Shown here in pieces: positions 46,098 to 57,539 of a stretch of DNA of 64,000 bases (position 1 is its first letter; each line of letters opens with the position of its first letter). The notes beneath the pieces are model-generated. The model saw only the letters and a program-made list of their open reading frames with translations, ran no database searches and was not told the origin of the DNA. The translations under genes were made by a program, and so were the position numbers. Source of the stretch: Chelydra serpentina (lineage: Eukaryota; Chordata; Testudines; Chelydridae); assembly GCA_037349315.1 (NCBI GenBank), contig JBAIAC010000001.1, positions 38,750,001-38,814,000 of the forward strand. The letters run 5' to 3'.

Positions 46098-49000
46098 CTA
46101 GGAGAGAGAATAAAAACACCTTTTATTTTCTTAAGACAATACAGTACATTGGATTACACTAAAGAAGCAGAGAGATGCAGTGTGGTTTGATGGCTAAGAA
46201 ACATCCGGCTTGTATTCCCAGCTGTACCACTGACCTGCTGTGTGACCTTGGGCAAGTCATTTCACCTCTCTGTGCCTGTATTTTCCCTCCCACGCTTTGT
46301 CTTAGATGATGAGCAATTTGAGGCAGGGACTGTCTGTTTCTGTATGTTTGTACAGAATCTAGCACATTTCTTATATGGAAAATGTGGTGATTGTCTGTTT
46401 TAGATAAGGAATTGAGTATGTCTTCATTGCCATATGTTATGGTATATGATGGAAACCACTTCAAGTCAGGGGGTGTTGCTGCACCCCCAGTTCTGCTAGT
46501 TTCAGCACCCCTGCACTAGGACACACTATGGGCCAGATTTTGCAACTTTTGCTCTTGTTCATTGGTATTTACTCATATATGTTTGGCTCCGTTTGGACAG
46601 CTCAGATAGGTATTTCTCAAAAGTAAATCAAAGATATAGAATTGGGTCCACTCTAAATATTTACTGAGATAAAAATAGCTAAAATCCTTTGTAGACCCCT
46701 GGTTTTCAGAAGTGCTGAGAATCTCACAACCCCAGTTGGGACATCAGTAGGAGTGATGGGTGATCGTCTCGTCTGAAAATCAGGCTCTAGGCCAGTGGTG
46801 GGCAACCTGCGGCCCGTTAGGGTAATCTGCTAGCGGGCCGCCAGATAGTTTGTTTACATTTGCACGGCTGCCTGCAGCTCCCAGTAGCCGTGGTTCGCTG
46901 TTCCCAGCCAATGGGAGCTGCGGGAAGCGGTGGACAGCATGTCCCTGCAGCCCGCGCCACTTCCCGCAGCTCCCATTGGCTGGGAATGGAGAACCGCGGC
47001 CACTGGGAACTACAGGCAGCCGTGCAAATGTAAACAAACTGTCTGGCGGCCCACCAGCGGATTGCCCTGATGGGCCGCGTGCGGCCTGTGGGCTGCAGGT
47101 TGCCCACCACTGCTCTAGACCAATATTTTCAAACATAATACCAAAAAGTTTGACACCTTAGGCACTAAATAAATGCCCTGGTTAGAAGCATTCAGCAGAG
47201 AGTGTTCCCAATGGGTGCAATGGAGTAGTGGATATTCAGCACATCTGAAAATCAGGCCACTTACTTAGGCACCTAAATCTATATTTAAGGACCCAACTAT
47301 AACTTACGTTTGATTTTTTTGCCACTTGTATTTTGAAAGAATTGGGATAAAGATGCAGGGAATATGAAATAAAAACAGTCAAGTGAGGGCAGGAAAAAGA
47401 AATAGGAAGGGAGAGTGGAAAGAGGACCATGAAGAAGAAAGAAAAAAAGATACATGGTAGAAGGACAGAGAATAGGGGTTGGGAGGGCGGGGAGAAATGA
47501 AGGAAATGTAGGAGAAGAAACAAAAGGGAAAAGAAAGGAAGGCAGAAGAAAAGAGGAGGAAGAAACAGTTTTTTATTATACCCTGGTTTAATAATTAATA
47601 GTGGGATTTTTAAAAGCACTGAGCTTTTACTACATCTCCTATTAACTTTGATGGAACAGGAAGCAGCGTTAGGCCAGTGATTAGCATTTTTGAGAATTCC
47701 ACCATAAGTTTCTATCTGCACAGTACTATCACTTCAAAAAAAGAAGAGGATACAATCTTTGGTGATCCACAAATAAAGTACTTCAGTTATATATTCTCTA
47801 TATTTTTGACTGGCTGCATGATTTTTTTTCATGTTCTGGTTTGTGATCCAATTTGATAATAAGTCATCAATTTCTTCATTGAACTCTAATGCTGTTTCTA
47901 TAGAACATAGAAGAATGCAAAGTGCCCACTCTATTTTCTTATATACTACAGATATACTAAGAACCCAGACGTACCCGAGTGACATTTCGCTCCATTCGCC
48001 TCTGCCTATCTGTTGGATCACCCATTCCAGTTAGTGCATGGCTTGACTTGACAGTATTGATGATGGACACGTATGAGAAGACCATGACAATCACAGGTAG
48101 GAAGAAACAGCAGATAAAAATAGACACAATGTAGGACTTGTAGATTGTAGAGAAATTGGCTTTTGCCCAGTCTATCTCACACGTGCCATACATGCGATCT
48201 AGAAAACAAAACAATGTGGTTAGCTTTTTTCCTTTTTAACACATTTGCCTTTATCAATCTTAAAGCTTTTGATTTATAAATTTAAAACATATAGTTTTCT
48301 TCGTTTAGAAAGCAAAGGACCAAGTGATCATGGTGACTGAATGAATTATGACATAATTTTCCAAGAGCTCATGGATTGCAATAAAATTTATTACAAGCTA
48401 CTTGCCTCTGATTTAGATTTCCACTGCCTAGCCAGCATGAAAAAAACATTGTTGGGGGGACAGTAAAGTATGATATTTTAATTCCCATTCTCAGAAAAAT
48501 GGTTATTAATTCTGTAGGTTTGATACCATTGCAAGTTATGTTCTTCCATTTGCTATTACTTGCTACACAGTAACTTTTTCTAAGATCTCGGTACCAAACA
48601 GCATAAGAAGTTATTGTAACAAAGATAATACACCAAGCAATTAAAAACGTCACGTTAACTAACAAATTACAAAATAAGAAATAGGAATAACAAATATTGA
48701 ATCTTTCAAAATAGAATGGAGTAAGCCACAAAAATTCTATATGGAAAGGACTTCCACTTTAATGATACCAGAGGTGCAAAAATATTAATATAGCAAATGG
48801 CACAGATAATGGGAACACACCTGAAAAAAACTGAGATCAGACATAAATTGCAAACTAGAGCATACACAACTTCTTCAGTTATAAAGGGGCTACAGATGCT
48901 TAGATAATGGGTCAGATTTACAAAGGGATTTAGGTGCCTTAAGATGCAGGTAGGCACCTAGTGGGATTTCAAAAGTGCCTATGCAAGTTAGGCACTTAAC

Positions 49001-52000
49001 AGAAGGTCAATGGGAATTAGACATCTAACCTGCTTGGGTGCTTTTGTATATCCCACTAGGCACTTATCTGCATTTGTAAGCACCTAAACCCCTGTGTAAA
49101 TCTGTCCCAGTAACAAAATATTGAGTTTGACTCATGGCAATAGAGCCTGCCTATATATTTCACACTTGAACAAAGGTTGGAATGAAGGTTTCAAGGACTC
49201 CCCAAAATGAAATGAGCAGCAAGGTTTTCTATAGACCATAAACAGTTTTAAAAAAATTAAGTAGGTTGACTGCTCAGACAACCATTGCAATAAAATACAT
49301 CACAAATAAACAAAGCATGAACCAAAGTTTTAGCTGTTTACACAGTCAAGTATTTACAATCCCTGGAAAAGCTAAACAGGTGAAACCTGCATGATTCAGC
49401 AATGGAACTCATATTAGCATCAAATGACAAGACCTAATCAAAAATAACTCCTCTTAATTCTCCATAGCTGATGAAGTTTAAATGGGATGAATTAACTTTC
49501 AGAAGATAGGAACCAGAGATAGAAAATTAATTACTTACCTTGAGCTACAAGACATTGGTCTTATCCATATTTAACATCAAAAAGTTCTGATGCACTTATC
49601 TGGATACATTCAGTAAACACCTTGCAAATCGAAGGTGAAATCTGCCTCTATTGAAATCAACGGTAAAACTCCTATTGACTTCAATGGGTCCAGAATTTCA
49701 TCCCACAAGTATATTGTACAGAGAAATATTGGAAAGGATGTATACATCTGGACAAAGTAGTACATAAGCAGTACTCTCATCCATGTAATGTAATATCACT
49801 AATTAGTAGAAGATGTAGAGAAAGTACCAGGCCCAAAACTGAGATCTGAAGTACACCCAGAGTACAATCATAAGCATTCCCTGGATAAATTATTCTTTAT
49901 GAATTATATTCCCAACTCTACTGATAATCAGTCTGCTCTACAATAAACAGCAAAATAAGAGGGAAATCATCTTTGTTCTATTAAGAGCAAATGTGCCAAT
50001 TGTATCACTGTAGGAATGTATGAGAGGCCCTTTACCTGTATAACTGCCCCATCCAAGTATTGGAGCCACTGACCAGAAGAAAGATGCTATCCAGATGAGA
50101 ACCAGGGCCACAGTGATGCTGCTGTTGCTAATGCAATGCCCTGGAATATACAACACAGTGAGAAAATGGCACTTAACACACTGACCCTTTCCAGATGAAA
50201 TCTATTCACATTGGACTACTGTCAAGACTATGGAGGGCTAATTGGGGGAATCCTGGTACTTGAGATAATTCCCAGAATAAAAAAATGTTTTTAAATTAAA
50301 GGCAAGGTTGAAAGTATATATCAAATGTTCAAGATTTTGCAAGGACATTGGAGTTAGATGAAATTAGATTAGATTAAAACATGATAGATAAATTAGATAT
50401 GAGAGAATTAGGAAATTCAGTGTTAAAGCTACAAGAAACATATATGGACTTTGCAGTTTTGTAAACCTTTAAAAAGACAGGAAATGATAAATTTAATTTA
50501 ACATGAAAAAAGAAAAACAACTGAAAGAATGGAAATTCACTAGTATAGCATTCAAATAACTTTAACTCTGCCCCCACACTGGTAACTAGAGGAAAACAAA
50601 TCAGAAACTCAAGCTACCTTATTCATCCAGCATAACATTTTCATCTCATCCATGATCAGAGAAACCAGAATAACTTACTCTTAATCATACAGTGGTTGTG
50701 CCAGTTCCAGCCTTCTTTAAAGGGATATAAAGTCCACAGAAAAAGACATCCTTTACCTGACTAGATTAGCAAAGCACTCTCCTCACTTTTCATTAAGATT
50801 CCATGTACTGTCAGTTACACAAATATCATTAGGCCCATGTGCTGCGCTCTGCACATGCAAACCTCTCAGTGCCAGACAATACATAGGAAAAGTATTTTAA
50901 ACTATTACATTTGAAAGAAATTTCTGCTTTCCAGACCATAGGTGTAGACAACTGTCTACATGTATTTTTTCTGGGGTTGTCTGGTTGTGATAGGATTTAG
51001 CCCAGAGTTCAGCCCACTCAAATACTGCGAGTGCCTTCTGGAATGACCCTTACATTTAACTCTGGCACAGATATCTCAGGTATGTATTTTAATAAAGTTA
51101 TTGCTTTCCCCGTACTTACCACTTTTCCTACAGAATATGAGCCTCAGGTGTGTCAAAGGCAAAAGGCTTTTAGTTACTCACATTTCTAATGGTTTTAATT
51201 AACGAATTCCACTCTCTTCTCTTCTCTGTCCTTGATTCCCAAGCTGTTGATGCTGTCATTGGATGGGAGGGGTTCTGAATGATCCTACTTATTAAATACA
51301 GGAAATGTTTTCAGCCTGAGTCCCCCAAGTGCTCCACTGTGTCCTCCCTTACTCTCCCATGCCCTACCCTGTCAGGGATAGTTGAGCAGAGTTTCCATAG
51401 TGCTCCCTGAGTATCTGGCCTGACTCCAGTGATAATGAAACTGCAGTTTCTGCTACTGCTTGGCTGCATCAATGGCCGTTGATAATGTTGCAGTCAGCAG
51501 CAGCAATAGAGGAATGGGAAAAGCCACGTGGGCCAAATTCTGATTTATACAGAGGCCCGTTACACTATGCAGCAGTGTAAAGAGGCCTTAAAGTGGGAGT
51601 AAATTGCATTTACACCCCATTACACTGCTGGAGTGGCATAAGGGGCCTTTAGAATAAATGAGAATCTGGCTTATACGTATGTTTAATCTTCAATTGGGTA
51701 AATGTTCAAAGCCGGCTTTTTAAGTACCCTCCTCTAAGCAGCAGAAGTTTTGGAAGCTTGGCTAAAACGCGTGCAGCCCTGCTCCCTGCGTTGATGCAAT
51801 TAGTTTGGTTCTCATGGGAGCAGTGGTGAGTTGCTGAAGAGGCAAAACTCTGAAAGAGGAAGATTTCTTTAGAGCACAGAGAGCTGTCCAGGACACTAGA
51901 CTCCCTGTGGTTACTTAGGGCTAGATTCACAAAGGAACTCAGGCACCTAATTTTCACAGAAATCAATGACTTGGGCATGGGGTATTCTGGGGCTAGTTTT

Positions 52001-54540
52001 TCTCAATCTCTCCTGGGCACCAGAGACAGAATTACTCTCAGAGGTTAGGGCACTCACCAGGGATGTGAGTGACCCAGGTTCCAGTCCCTCTGCTCCAATG
52101 CATATTTAATTGTTTGTACACAGTGGAACAGCCTCAACGGGCGAGATTGAGAGAGATCCCAGAATACCTCATAGCCCAATGATTAGGGCACTCTCCTGAG
52201 ATGGGTGGGAGACCAAGTTCAAGTCCCTTCCCCATATTAGACAGAGTGGGGAATTGAACCCTGTTCTCCACATCCTGGGTGAGGGCCCTTACACCACTGG
52301 GCTAAAAGTTAAAAAAGGGGCACTATCACATCCTCTAGCTGTTTTGTGTGGGTTTAGGTATGTTCAGAGCATGCCTACCAAATTGGGCCCCACAGGCAAG
52401 ATAGGTAGGGGAACACCTAGTTTGAGGATCCTTCTTGGGCTTAGCTATGATGCCCAGGCACCTAGGCAGAGGTTGCTGTGACCTTGCTCTCTGGTAGAAA
52501 CTTGGGTGAGAGAGACATACATTTAAAATATGGCTAGATATGATACAATAAATACAAAATATGGAACACAGCACAGCCTAATTCTGACTGCCCCAGCACC
52601 AGACTGAGTTAAAAATGGGCCTTAACAGATATATCAGTGAACCAGAACCAGTGCAGAGGTGGAACTTCCTGCAGAATATATATATTGCCTTGTCAGGGTT
52701 GTTATTGCCTATGCAATTAGAAATATCATTTGTATAACACAGTAAAATGTATATGGTTCTTTATATACAGAGGTTGAGACAGGATCCCTGCCCCAAATCT
52801 TACAGCGTAAGTCACACAAAACAAAGACAAAAGACAACACTGGATAACGCTGGAGTTGTGAGCTAGTGTGGGAAATTATTGATTAGAAGAAGGTAGGGAG
52901 AATTTCTGGAAGGAGTGGGTTTTAAAGAGGGATTTGAAGTAGGTGAGCAAGGACTTTCGGGGGGAGATTTCTAACAGGATAGGAGATACAAAATGAACAA
53001 TGGGAGAGGGACATCAATGATCTTTTAAGTGGGACGATTGGGAAAAGGGTGAGGAGTGTATTGGGTGTAGGTGGGAATAAGAGCAGAAATGTAGATGGTG
53101 GTATGGTTATGTAGGGCTTTGTAGGTAGGTGAGAACAAAGAGTATGAATTTAACAGCGTAAGAGACAGGAAGCCAATGGAGGTATTCAAAGTGGTTTAGA
53201 GCAGTGGGAGAGGGAGATAACTTTAGTAGTATCAGAGGGGTAGCCGTGTTAGTCTGGATCTGCAGAAGCGACAAAGGGTCCTGTGGCACCTTATAGACTA
53301 ACAGAGGTATTGAAGCATAAGCTTTCGTGGGTCAATACCCACTTGGTATTGACCCACGAAAGCTTATGCTTCAATACCTCTGTTAGTCTATAAGGTGCCA
53401 CAGGACCCTTTGTAACTTTAGTAGTGGTATTTTGGATAGATTGGAGGGCATGGAGATTAGAGAAATATACAGTAAACAAGAAACCAGTACTTGGGGAAAG
53501 GTTTTAGGGGCAGCGGTTGTGAGGAAAGGGTGATTTTTTGAGATATTGAAGAGGAAGAAATGACAGGACTTAGTGAAAGAACTGGAGAAGGGAGAAGTAG
53601 AGAAGAAAGCAAAAAATGTCATGCAGATTACAGGCCTAGGAGACAGGAAGGAGAGTGGCAATGTCAATGGAGCTAGGCAAGGGGTCTTGAGGAAGGTTTA
53701 GGAAGAAAGAAGTTCAGTGTTGAAAACAGTGCCCCTGATTCTGACCTCACATGGTGTAAAAAGTACATTGGTTGATCAGAATCAGGTCCATTGAGTTGAG
53801 ATGGTGGTAGGGCATCCTAGAGACAATGGCAGAGAAGCAGTTTGAGATGCAAGACTGGATGGTGTTGGAGAGGTTGCAGGGAAGATCAGTCGATTTCAGT
53901 GTCCCAGGTGATACCTAACCCTATTCACAGTGCCTGTTGCGAGCAGGCAAAAGACCATGGAGCAGGCAAAACACCACTAAGAACAAAAATGCATTTGTGG
54001 AGGGAAGTGTCCCAAGCCAGGTCTATTAATGGCTGGCAACTGTCCTAAACTTCATTTCATACACAATGAAATTCACCTCTTTGCAGAGGGACAGTGGACA
54101 TATGCACCACTGAAGTGCCATTTACCCTCTATTTTGAGGGACTTAAGTGATACATAAGCTTAGTGTTGGCCCTCTGCACAGGGGTGAATTCTACCCACAG
54201 TGATCTAAATGTGCCAAGAGTAACCCTGCTCTTATTTGGGGTCATTTGAAAATGTTTGATGAAAGCAGATTTCCAACAGAAGTTACTGGGCCTGATTTTG
54301 ATTTCCCCACATGTTCATTTGGCACTGTGTTACTCCACTGACTTCAAGGGAGTTACTCTTGATTTTCACCAAGGTAACGGAAGGCAGAGTCAGACCAGTG
54401 CTATTTTTAATTCCTTCAAATGTGTTGTTGAAGACCTTACCTCTGTCTGGATGGCAGCCCTTTATGTAGCGAGTCACACTGATCACTGTAAGGGTATTAA
54501 TGCTAACCAGGCCAAACAGAAGTGTCAGAAATCCATCAAT
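45654..54540 (-). CDS. group-4 (Opn5/neuropsin-peropsin branch) opsin, TM3 to C-terminus, spliced gene
   Basis: A retinal-binding G-protein-coupled receptor; members act in the plasma membrane as light sensors or photoisomerases. Four exons, complement(45654..46097, 47975..48198, 50036..50140, 54441..54540), join in frame with consensus GT-AG sites on the minus strand and give 290 codons plus TAA. Visible: TM3 ending VTRY, TM4 with GWGSY, ECL2 with YGTCEIDW (disulfide Cys), TM5, a basic third loop, TM6 AWSPY, TM7 FAKS with the Schiff-base lysine, NPIIY, and a 95-residue Pro/Lys-rich tail. Loop and TM5-TM7 wording (FSYVSII, LFAKS, YNPIIY) resembles Opn5 and peropsin more than visual opsins, OPN3 or melanopsin; the exact paralogue (Opn5L, Opn6 or Opn8 type) is unresolved. 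N-terminus, TM1 and TM2 are missing and probably lie upstream of the window. No frameshift or stop is seen in these exons. Confidence 0.9.
46170..46360 (+). mobile_element. MIR-type SINE in opsin intron
   Basis: Forward text gatggctaagaa, cccagctgtaccactgacct, gctgtgtgaccttgggcaag and tttcacctctctgtgcctgt follows the MIR consensus from tRNA-like head to core. It lies in the last intron, antisense to the opsin gene. Confidence 0.85.
46793..47112. mobile_element. full-length palindromic hAT element in opsin intron
   Basis: Perfect 18-bp ends (CAGTGGTGGGCAACCTGC and complement). It is flanked by 8-bp repeats ctctaggc (46785-46792) and ctctagac (47113-47120), one mismatch. Almost the entire 320 bp is inverted: gtttgtttacatttgcacgg on the left meets its complement on the right, as does ccagccaatgggagctgcgg. 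The centre is near 46935-46960. Mirrored open frames on both strands arise from this. Confidence 0.92.
47360..47580. repeat. polypurine tract in opsin intron
   Basis: About 200 bases of the forward strand are nearly all A/G (ggaagg, gaagaagaaag, gggagggcggggag). In the opsin transcript it is a polypyrimidine tract. The hydrophobic minus-strand frame at 47721-47236 is an artefact of it. Confidence 0.8.
47975..48198 (-). CDS. opsin exon encoding ECL2, TM5 and third intracellular loop
   Basis: This is a 224-nt exon with pyrimidine-rich acceptor TTGTTTTCTAG above 48198 and donor GTACGT from 47974. It enters in phase 1 (split codon GAT, Asp, at the rhodopsin-181 equivalent) and leaves in phase 0. 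Residues YGTCEIDW contain the ECL2 disulfide cysteine, with Glu next to it. An NFS sequon follows in ECL2. TM5 reads SIFICCFFLPVIVMVFSY. The third loop is basic (TDRQRRMERN), as expected for a G-protein contact surface. Confidence 0.9.
48908..49109. mobile_element. palindromic MITE in opsin intron
   Basis: Left arm tgggtcagatttacaaaggg and right arm cctgtgtaaatctgtccca are inverted. Inner segments taggtgcc...gcaggtaggcacctagtggga and tcccactaggcacttatctgc extend the stem to about 80 bp per arm. Non-coding. Confidence 0.85.
50036..50140 (-). CDS. opsin exon encoding TM4 and start of ECL2
   Basis: This is a 105-nt exon with acceptor TATTCCAG above 50140 and donor GTAAAG from 50035. It enters in phase 1, so the codon split with the previous exon reads Gly, and it exits in phase 1. 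It encodes a hydrophobic TM4 (VALVLIWIASFFW) followed by APILGWGSY, the usual opsin TM4-ECL2 transition. An NSS sequon lies on the predicted cytoplasmic side and is unlikely to be glycosylated. Confidence 0.88.
51530..51671. repeat. hairpin repeat (GGGCCAAATTCTGATTTA type)
   Basis: Left ggccaaattctgatttatac, gcagcagtgtaa and right ttacactgctggagtg, aatgagaatctggctt are imperfect inverted complements. Non-coding. Confidence 0.65.
51920..52315 (+). mobile_element. tRNA-like SINE, dimeric
   Basis: Two tRNA-like units occur in tandem: gaggttagggcactcacc with a B-box-like ggttccagtcc (52077-52087), then aatgattagggcactctcct with agttcaagtcc (52216-52226). An inverted-looking third half (aattgaaccctgttctcc...acaccactgggc) follows at 52251-52304. 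No intact cloverleaf. Confidence 0.55.
52880..53720 (-). pseudogene. L2-like LINE relic, split by a younger insertion
   Basis: In the minus sense, LHWLPVSYAVKFILFVLTYL (53181-53122) is the L2/CR1 carboxy-terminal signature (LHWLPVxxRIxFKxLxLTY). Both flanks of 53219-53425 continue the same repeat text (gagataactttagtag | tggtattttggatagattgg). No intact frame. Confidence 0.65.
53231..53413. mobile_element. palindromic retroelement with 12-bp target duplication
   Basis: Flanked by the exact direct repeat aactttagtagt (53219-53230 and 53414-53425). A 40-nt head (atcagaggggtagccgtgtt agtctggatc...) is followed by a 69-nt body (53271-53339), a 5-nt spacer (53340-53344) and the body's reverse complement (53345-53413) with no mismatch. 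The head-plus-body text matches a common sauropsid interspersed repeat. Perfect arms imply a recent origin. Confidence 0.9.
54441..54540 (-). CDS. opsin exon encoding TM3 and second intracellular loop
   Basis: This is a 100-nt internal exon. Acceptor TTTTTCCAG sits just above 54540 and donor GTAAGG starts at 54440 (minus sense). It encodes 33 residues plus one base (phase 1 exit), starting IDGFLTLLFG and ending TRYIKGCHPDR. It aligns without gaps to rhodopsin residues 112-144 through the RY of the E/DRY motif. The rhodopsin-113 equivalent is Asp. The acidic residue of E/DRY is Thr (codon 54474-54472). The exon start matches the peropsin exon that begins just after the conserved TM3 Cys-Gln, so the disulfide cysteine should be in the preceding, unseen exon. 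Confidence 0.88.
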
Positions 54541-57480
54541 CTGGAAAAACAAATTAAAAAGGGGTTTTGTTCCCGCAACCAAACTGCAGAATGACAAGGG
54601 GGTTGGATTGAGGGGAATTTTTGGGAATGTTCCAGTGGTTTTATATTAATGTTCTTGAAAGTTTTTCCAAAAGCCCAAATGCCAGTGAAATATAAAATGT
54701 CAGGGGTCGTTACCATCTCTGTGATCAGTGAACAATTAGACACTGAAAAACTAGATGCGGTGTGTCATGTGGGTAACGTGAATGTAAAACAAACAAGCAA
54801 ACACCTGCTGAAATACATCCTCCCAAAATACAAAGTTACGGAATGAAAGAGAAAAATGACTGAACAGGAGAAAGGGGATTGGATGCAACAATTCTCATTA
54901 TATAGAGACAAATATGTAAACTGAACACATGAAGTTTAGGTTAAGGTAGCAGTAGCAATAGAAGAATGCAAGAAGTAATCAACTTAGCTGAGTGGAAAAA
55001 AAGATTTTTAAAACATCCAAACCTAATCAGCCAAATTATTTACCGTTGAACATTGCTAGTCATGTTGATTACAGGTATTTGTAAAACTGACTCAGGCCCT
55101 GATGCTGGAATCTACTCCACACAGGTATGGCTGCATAGACCCTTTTGCCTGTGTAGAGTGCCTGTGAAGTTAATGGCCCCCCTAGGTATCTATGCACAGA
55201 ATGGTTACAATTAAACTAGGTTAATTCATGGATATAAGGAAGAAGTACCTGTTGAATGTAGCAAAGATGGATGTAGCCAGCTGCTAGTGAATACTGTGTG
55301 ACTGGGAGGTGATCTAGATAAAATCTTTGCAGGCTTAGTCTAATTTTCAAAAGCTTGCAATCAGATGCAAACACAGTTAGAGCTAGAGGGTCACTTGGAG
55401 ATGCAAGTTTCACATTAAATTGAGTTGGAAAACGGCTGTAAGTGGCCCCACACTGTAACTTGCAAGAATTTGGTATTCGATGGTTATATAAATAAAAACC
55501 TGCAACTTAAACCAGTTCATTATTCTGGCTAAATATATTCAGCCCTCACACAAACGGCATTAAACTCTCATTGAGCTCATGCCCGAATTTGGCCTGAGGA
55601 CATTGTGAATGAGGTGGATATAAATTAAAGTAGGTGTGGTATGCTTTATCTTACACCCTTCTGGTTGCTTTTCTTGCAACAGGCCCCCTCGTGCTTTCAT
55701 AAGCGTATTGTTTACATTCATTTTGCAGAATCACTGAATAGTAAGTCAGTGCAAGATGCACTATTATGGCACTTACATGGCCACTTATGTCAGATTTATG
55801 ATCAACTTACACCTGATATAACTGAAACCAATGTATATGTCACAAAAGAATATGACCCAACGATTTCCATGGATGCAGCACCTGCTTACTCCAGGTTGCA
55901 TTTGGCCGAATTTGGCCTGTTGTCTCTCAGGATTAGTTAAACACCTGGAAATGCAAATGTATTGTACACTTCATTAAGCTTATGGAAGCAAATAGCTGCT
56001 GCTCTGCTATGTGCTGTATCCGTACTGCACAAATCCAGATAACAACATACGCAAGGACTGCTGTAAATCCACACAGTCATAATCTTAAAAAATAGTACGA
56101 GTTATTGTTTAGAACCTAACAGTGATTCAGGAACCATGTGAACAGTGAAAAATCTGAACATAAGCCTAAAAAGCAGTAATAATATAAATACATATAAAGT
56201 GATAGGGCCTGATCCTCAGTGGGTGTAAACTAGTACAGCTCCACTGAAGTCATTATGTGTCTGCTGAGGATATGACAATATACCTTTCTTTGCCTCCAAA
56301 GATGACAACTGTTATTCTCTCATCCTCATTTCCCCATCATTAGGAGACTTGCCAACATCATTTCTCATTGAGGGACAATTGTATTTCCTGATCAACTCAA
56401 TCTACCCATGGAGCGCACAAAAAATGGCAGGAAAATGAGACTAGTCATTTTGATTTAAAACAAAATACAGTATCATCATAAGTAGAGCTAGTTGAAACAT
56501 TTTCAATGAAACAGCTTTCCATCAGAGAATGCTGTTTTGATTAAACTGAAATGTTTCATGGGAATGTGTCAGTTTCAACTAAATTTGTGGTTTTGATAAT
56601 GTGGAAATTTTCTCACCTTTATTATTTTGATTTATTTCATTTTGACTTTTATATTAAAACATGTTATAATTTAATATTATATTTACTGTTTAGCATTATA
56701 TCCTAGTATAGTGCTTTGACATTATTAAAACAAAACATTTTTACCTTATCAAAATAAAACACTTCAATTTTTCTTAACTGAAATGTTCAACATTTCTATT
56801 TGACTGGAAACATTTTAAATTTTGATTTTTCATTCTGATTTGTAACTGCAAAAAATGTCACTTCAGAATTTCCTGTAGAACAGAAATTGTGTTTTCCAAC
56901 CATTTCTCATTATAAACAAGGAAGCAGGACAACACTTACCAAACAAATGTATAGCAAGTAAGTAATCACTACCTTTCTTTAAATATCACCTTCTTCAGCA
57001 CCTCAGCATTTAAGTTACACCAGTCTAGTCTCCTTCCAATAGCAGTTTAGGGAGACCTGGTTCTCCATTGCTACATACCAGGTGTAGATATTTAAACATG
57101 TTCAGAGTGGGTATAAAATGCTGCCATTGTGACTTGCAAAGGTATAGATGACTACACAAAGTGCATTGGATAATAAGGGAATCTATGTACCTGATCCAAA
57201 GCCCACTGAAGTCACTGGAAAGACTCCCCAATTGATTTCCATCAGCTTTGGTTTGGACCCTGTATTAGCATAAAATATGCTTATTTATGCATTTTGCCTT
57301 CTGACTTTGGCACCTTATCTAATACCCTCCTATGCATCTTTGAATCTGTTACATCCACAGGGATTTTACTTTATAAGCCCCATATGTGATTTATTGTGTT
57401 TGAGTTGGGGACAATATTTGATAGTGTCTCATGCAGCCTTCCTTTCAAAATTAATTCAACTCAGCTTGGACAGACACACA
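54541..57480. other. upstream of visible opsin exons; no exon found
   Basis: I searched the minus strand for the TM1-TM2 exon (N-L-A-x-x-D motif with splice sites) and found none. One NLAD match near 55023-55034 runs into a stop at once. Sequence is AT-rich with no confident repeats. Confidence 0.45.
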
Positions 57481-57539
57481 CCTCATGTGGACCAAAAACA
57501 GGCAGCAGGCCCAAAAACAATAAGTAATGACAAATTGCA

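Larger units (their letters stand above)
50141..54440 (-). other. largest opsin intron (TM3-TM4) with nested repeats
   Basis: A 4.3-kb intron bounded by the donor at 54440 and acceptor at 50141. Contents, each listed separately: hairpin repeat 51530-51671, tRNA-like SINE 51920-52315, L2-like relic 52880-53720 with the palindromic retroelement 53231-53413. A hairpin scrap lies at 54285-54395. Nothing recognised elsewhere in it. Confidence 0.8.

Noticed and set aside
46780..47161. Three overlapping frames of about 100-118 codons on both strands
   Set aside because: They mirror each other because the underlying hAT element is a full palindrome; not coding.
47236..47721. 161-codon hydrophobic Phe/Leu-rich minus frame in the opsin intron
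   Set aside because: Reverse reading of a polypurine tract; no exon boundaries and no similarity to opsin.
53271..53413. CRISPR-like or terminator-like hairpin
   Set aside because: It is a single palindrome in vertebrate DNA with retrotransposon target duplications; no repeat-spacer array exists in the window.
55021..55040. Minus-strand Asn-Leu-Ala-Asp match considered as the opsin TM2 exon
   Set aside because: A stop codon follows immediately (AATTTGGCTGATTAG) and no hydrophobic helix surrounds it.
56934..57000. Good donor-like GTAAGT on the minus strand after a hydrophobic stretch (TYLLYICL)
   Set aside because: In-frame stop a few codons upstream and no acceptor that would give an exon; not an opsin TM1 exon.
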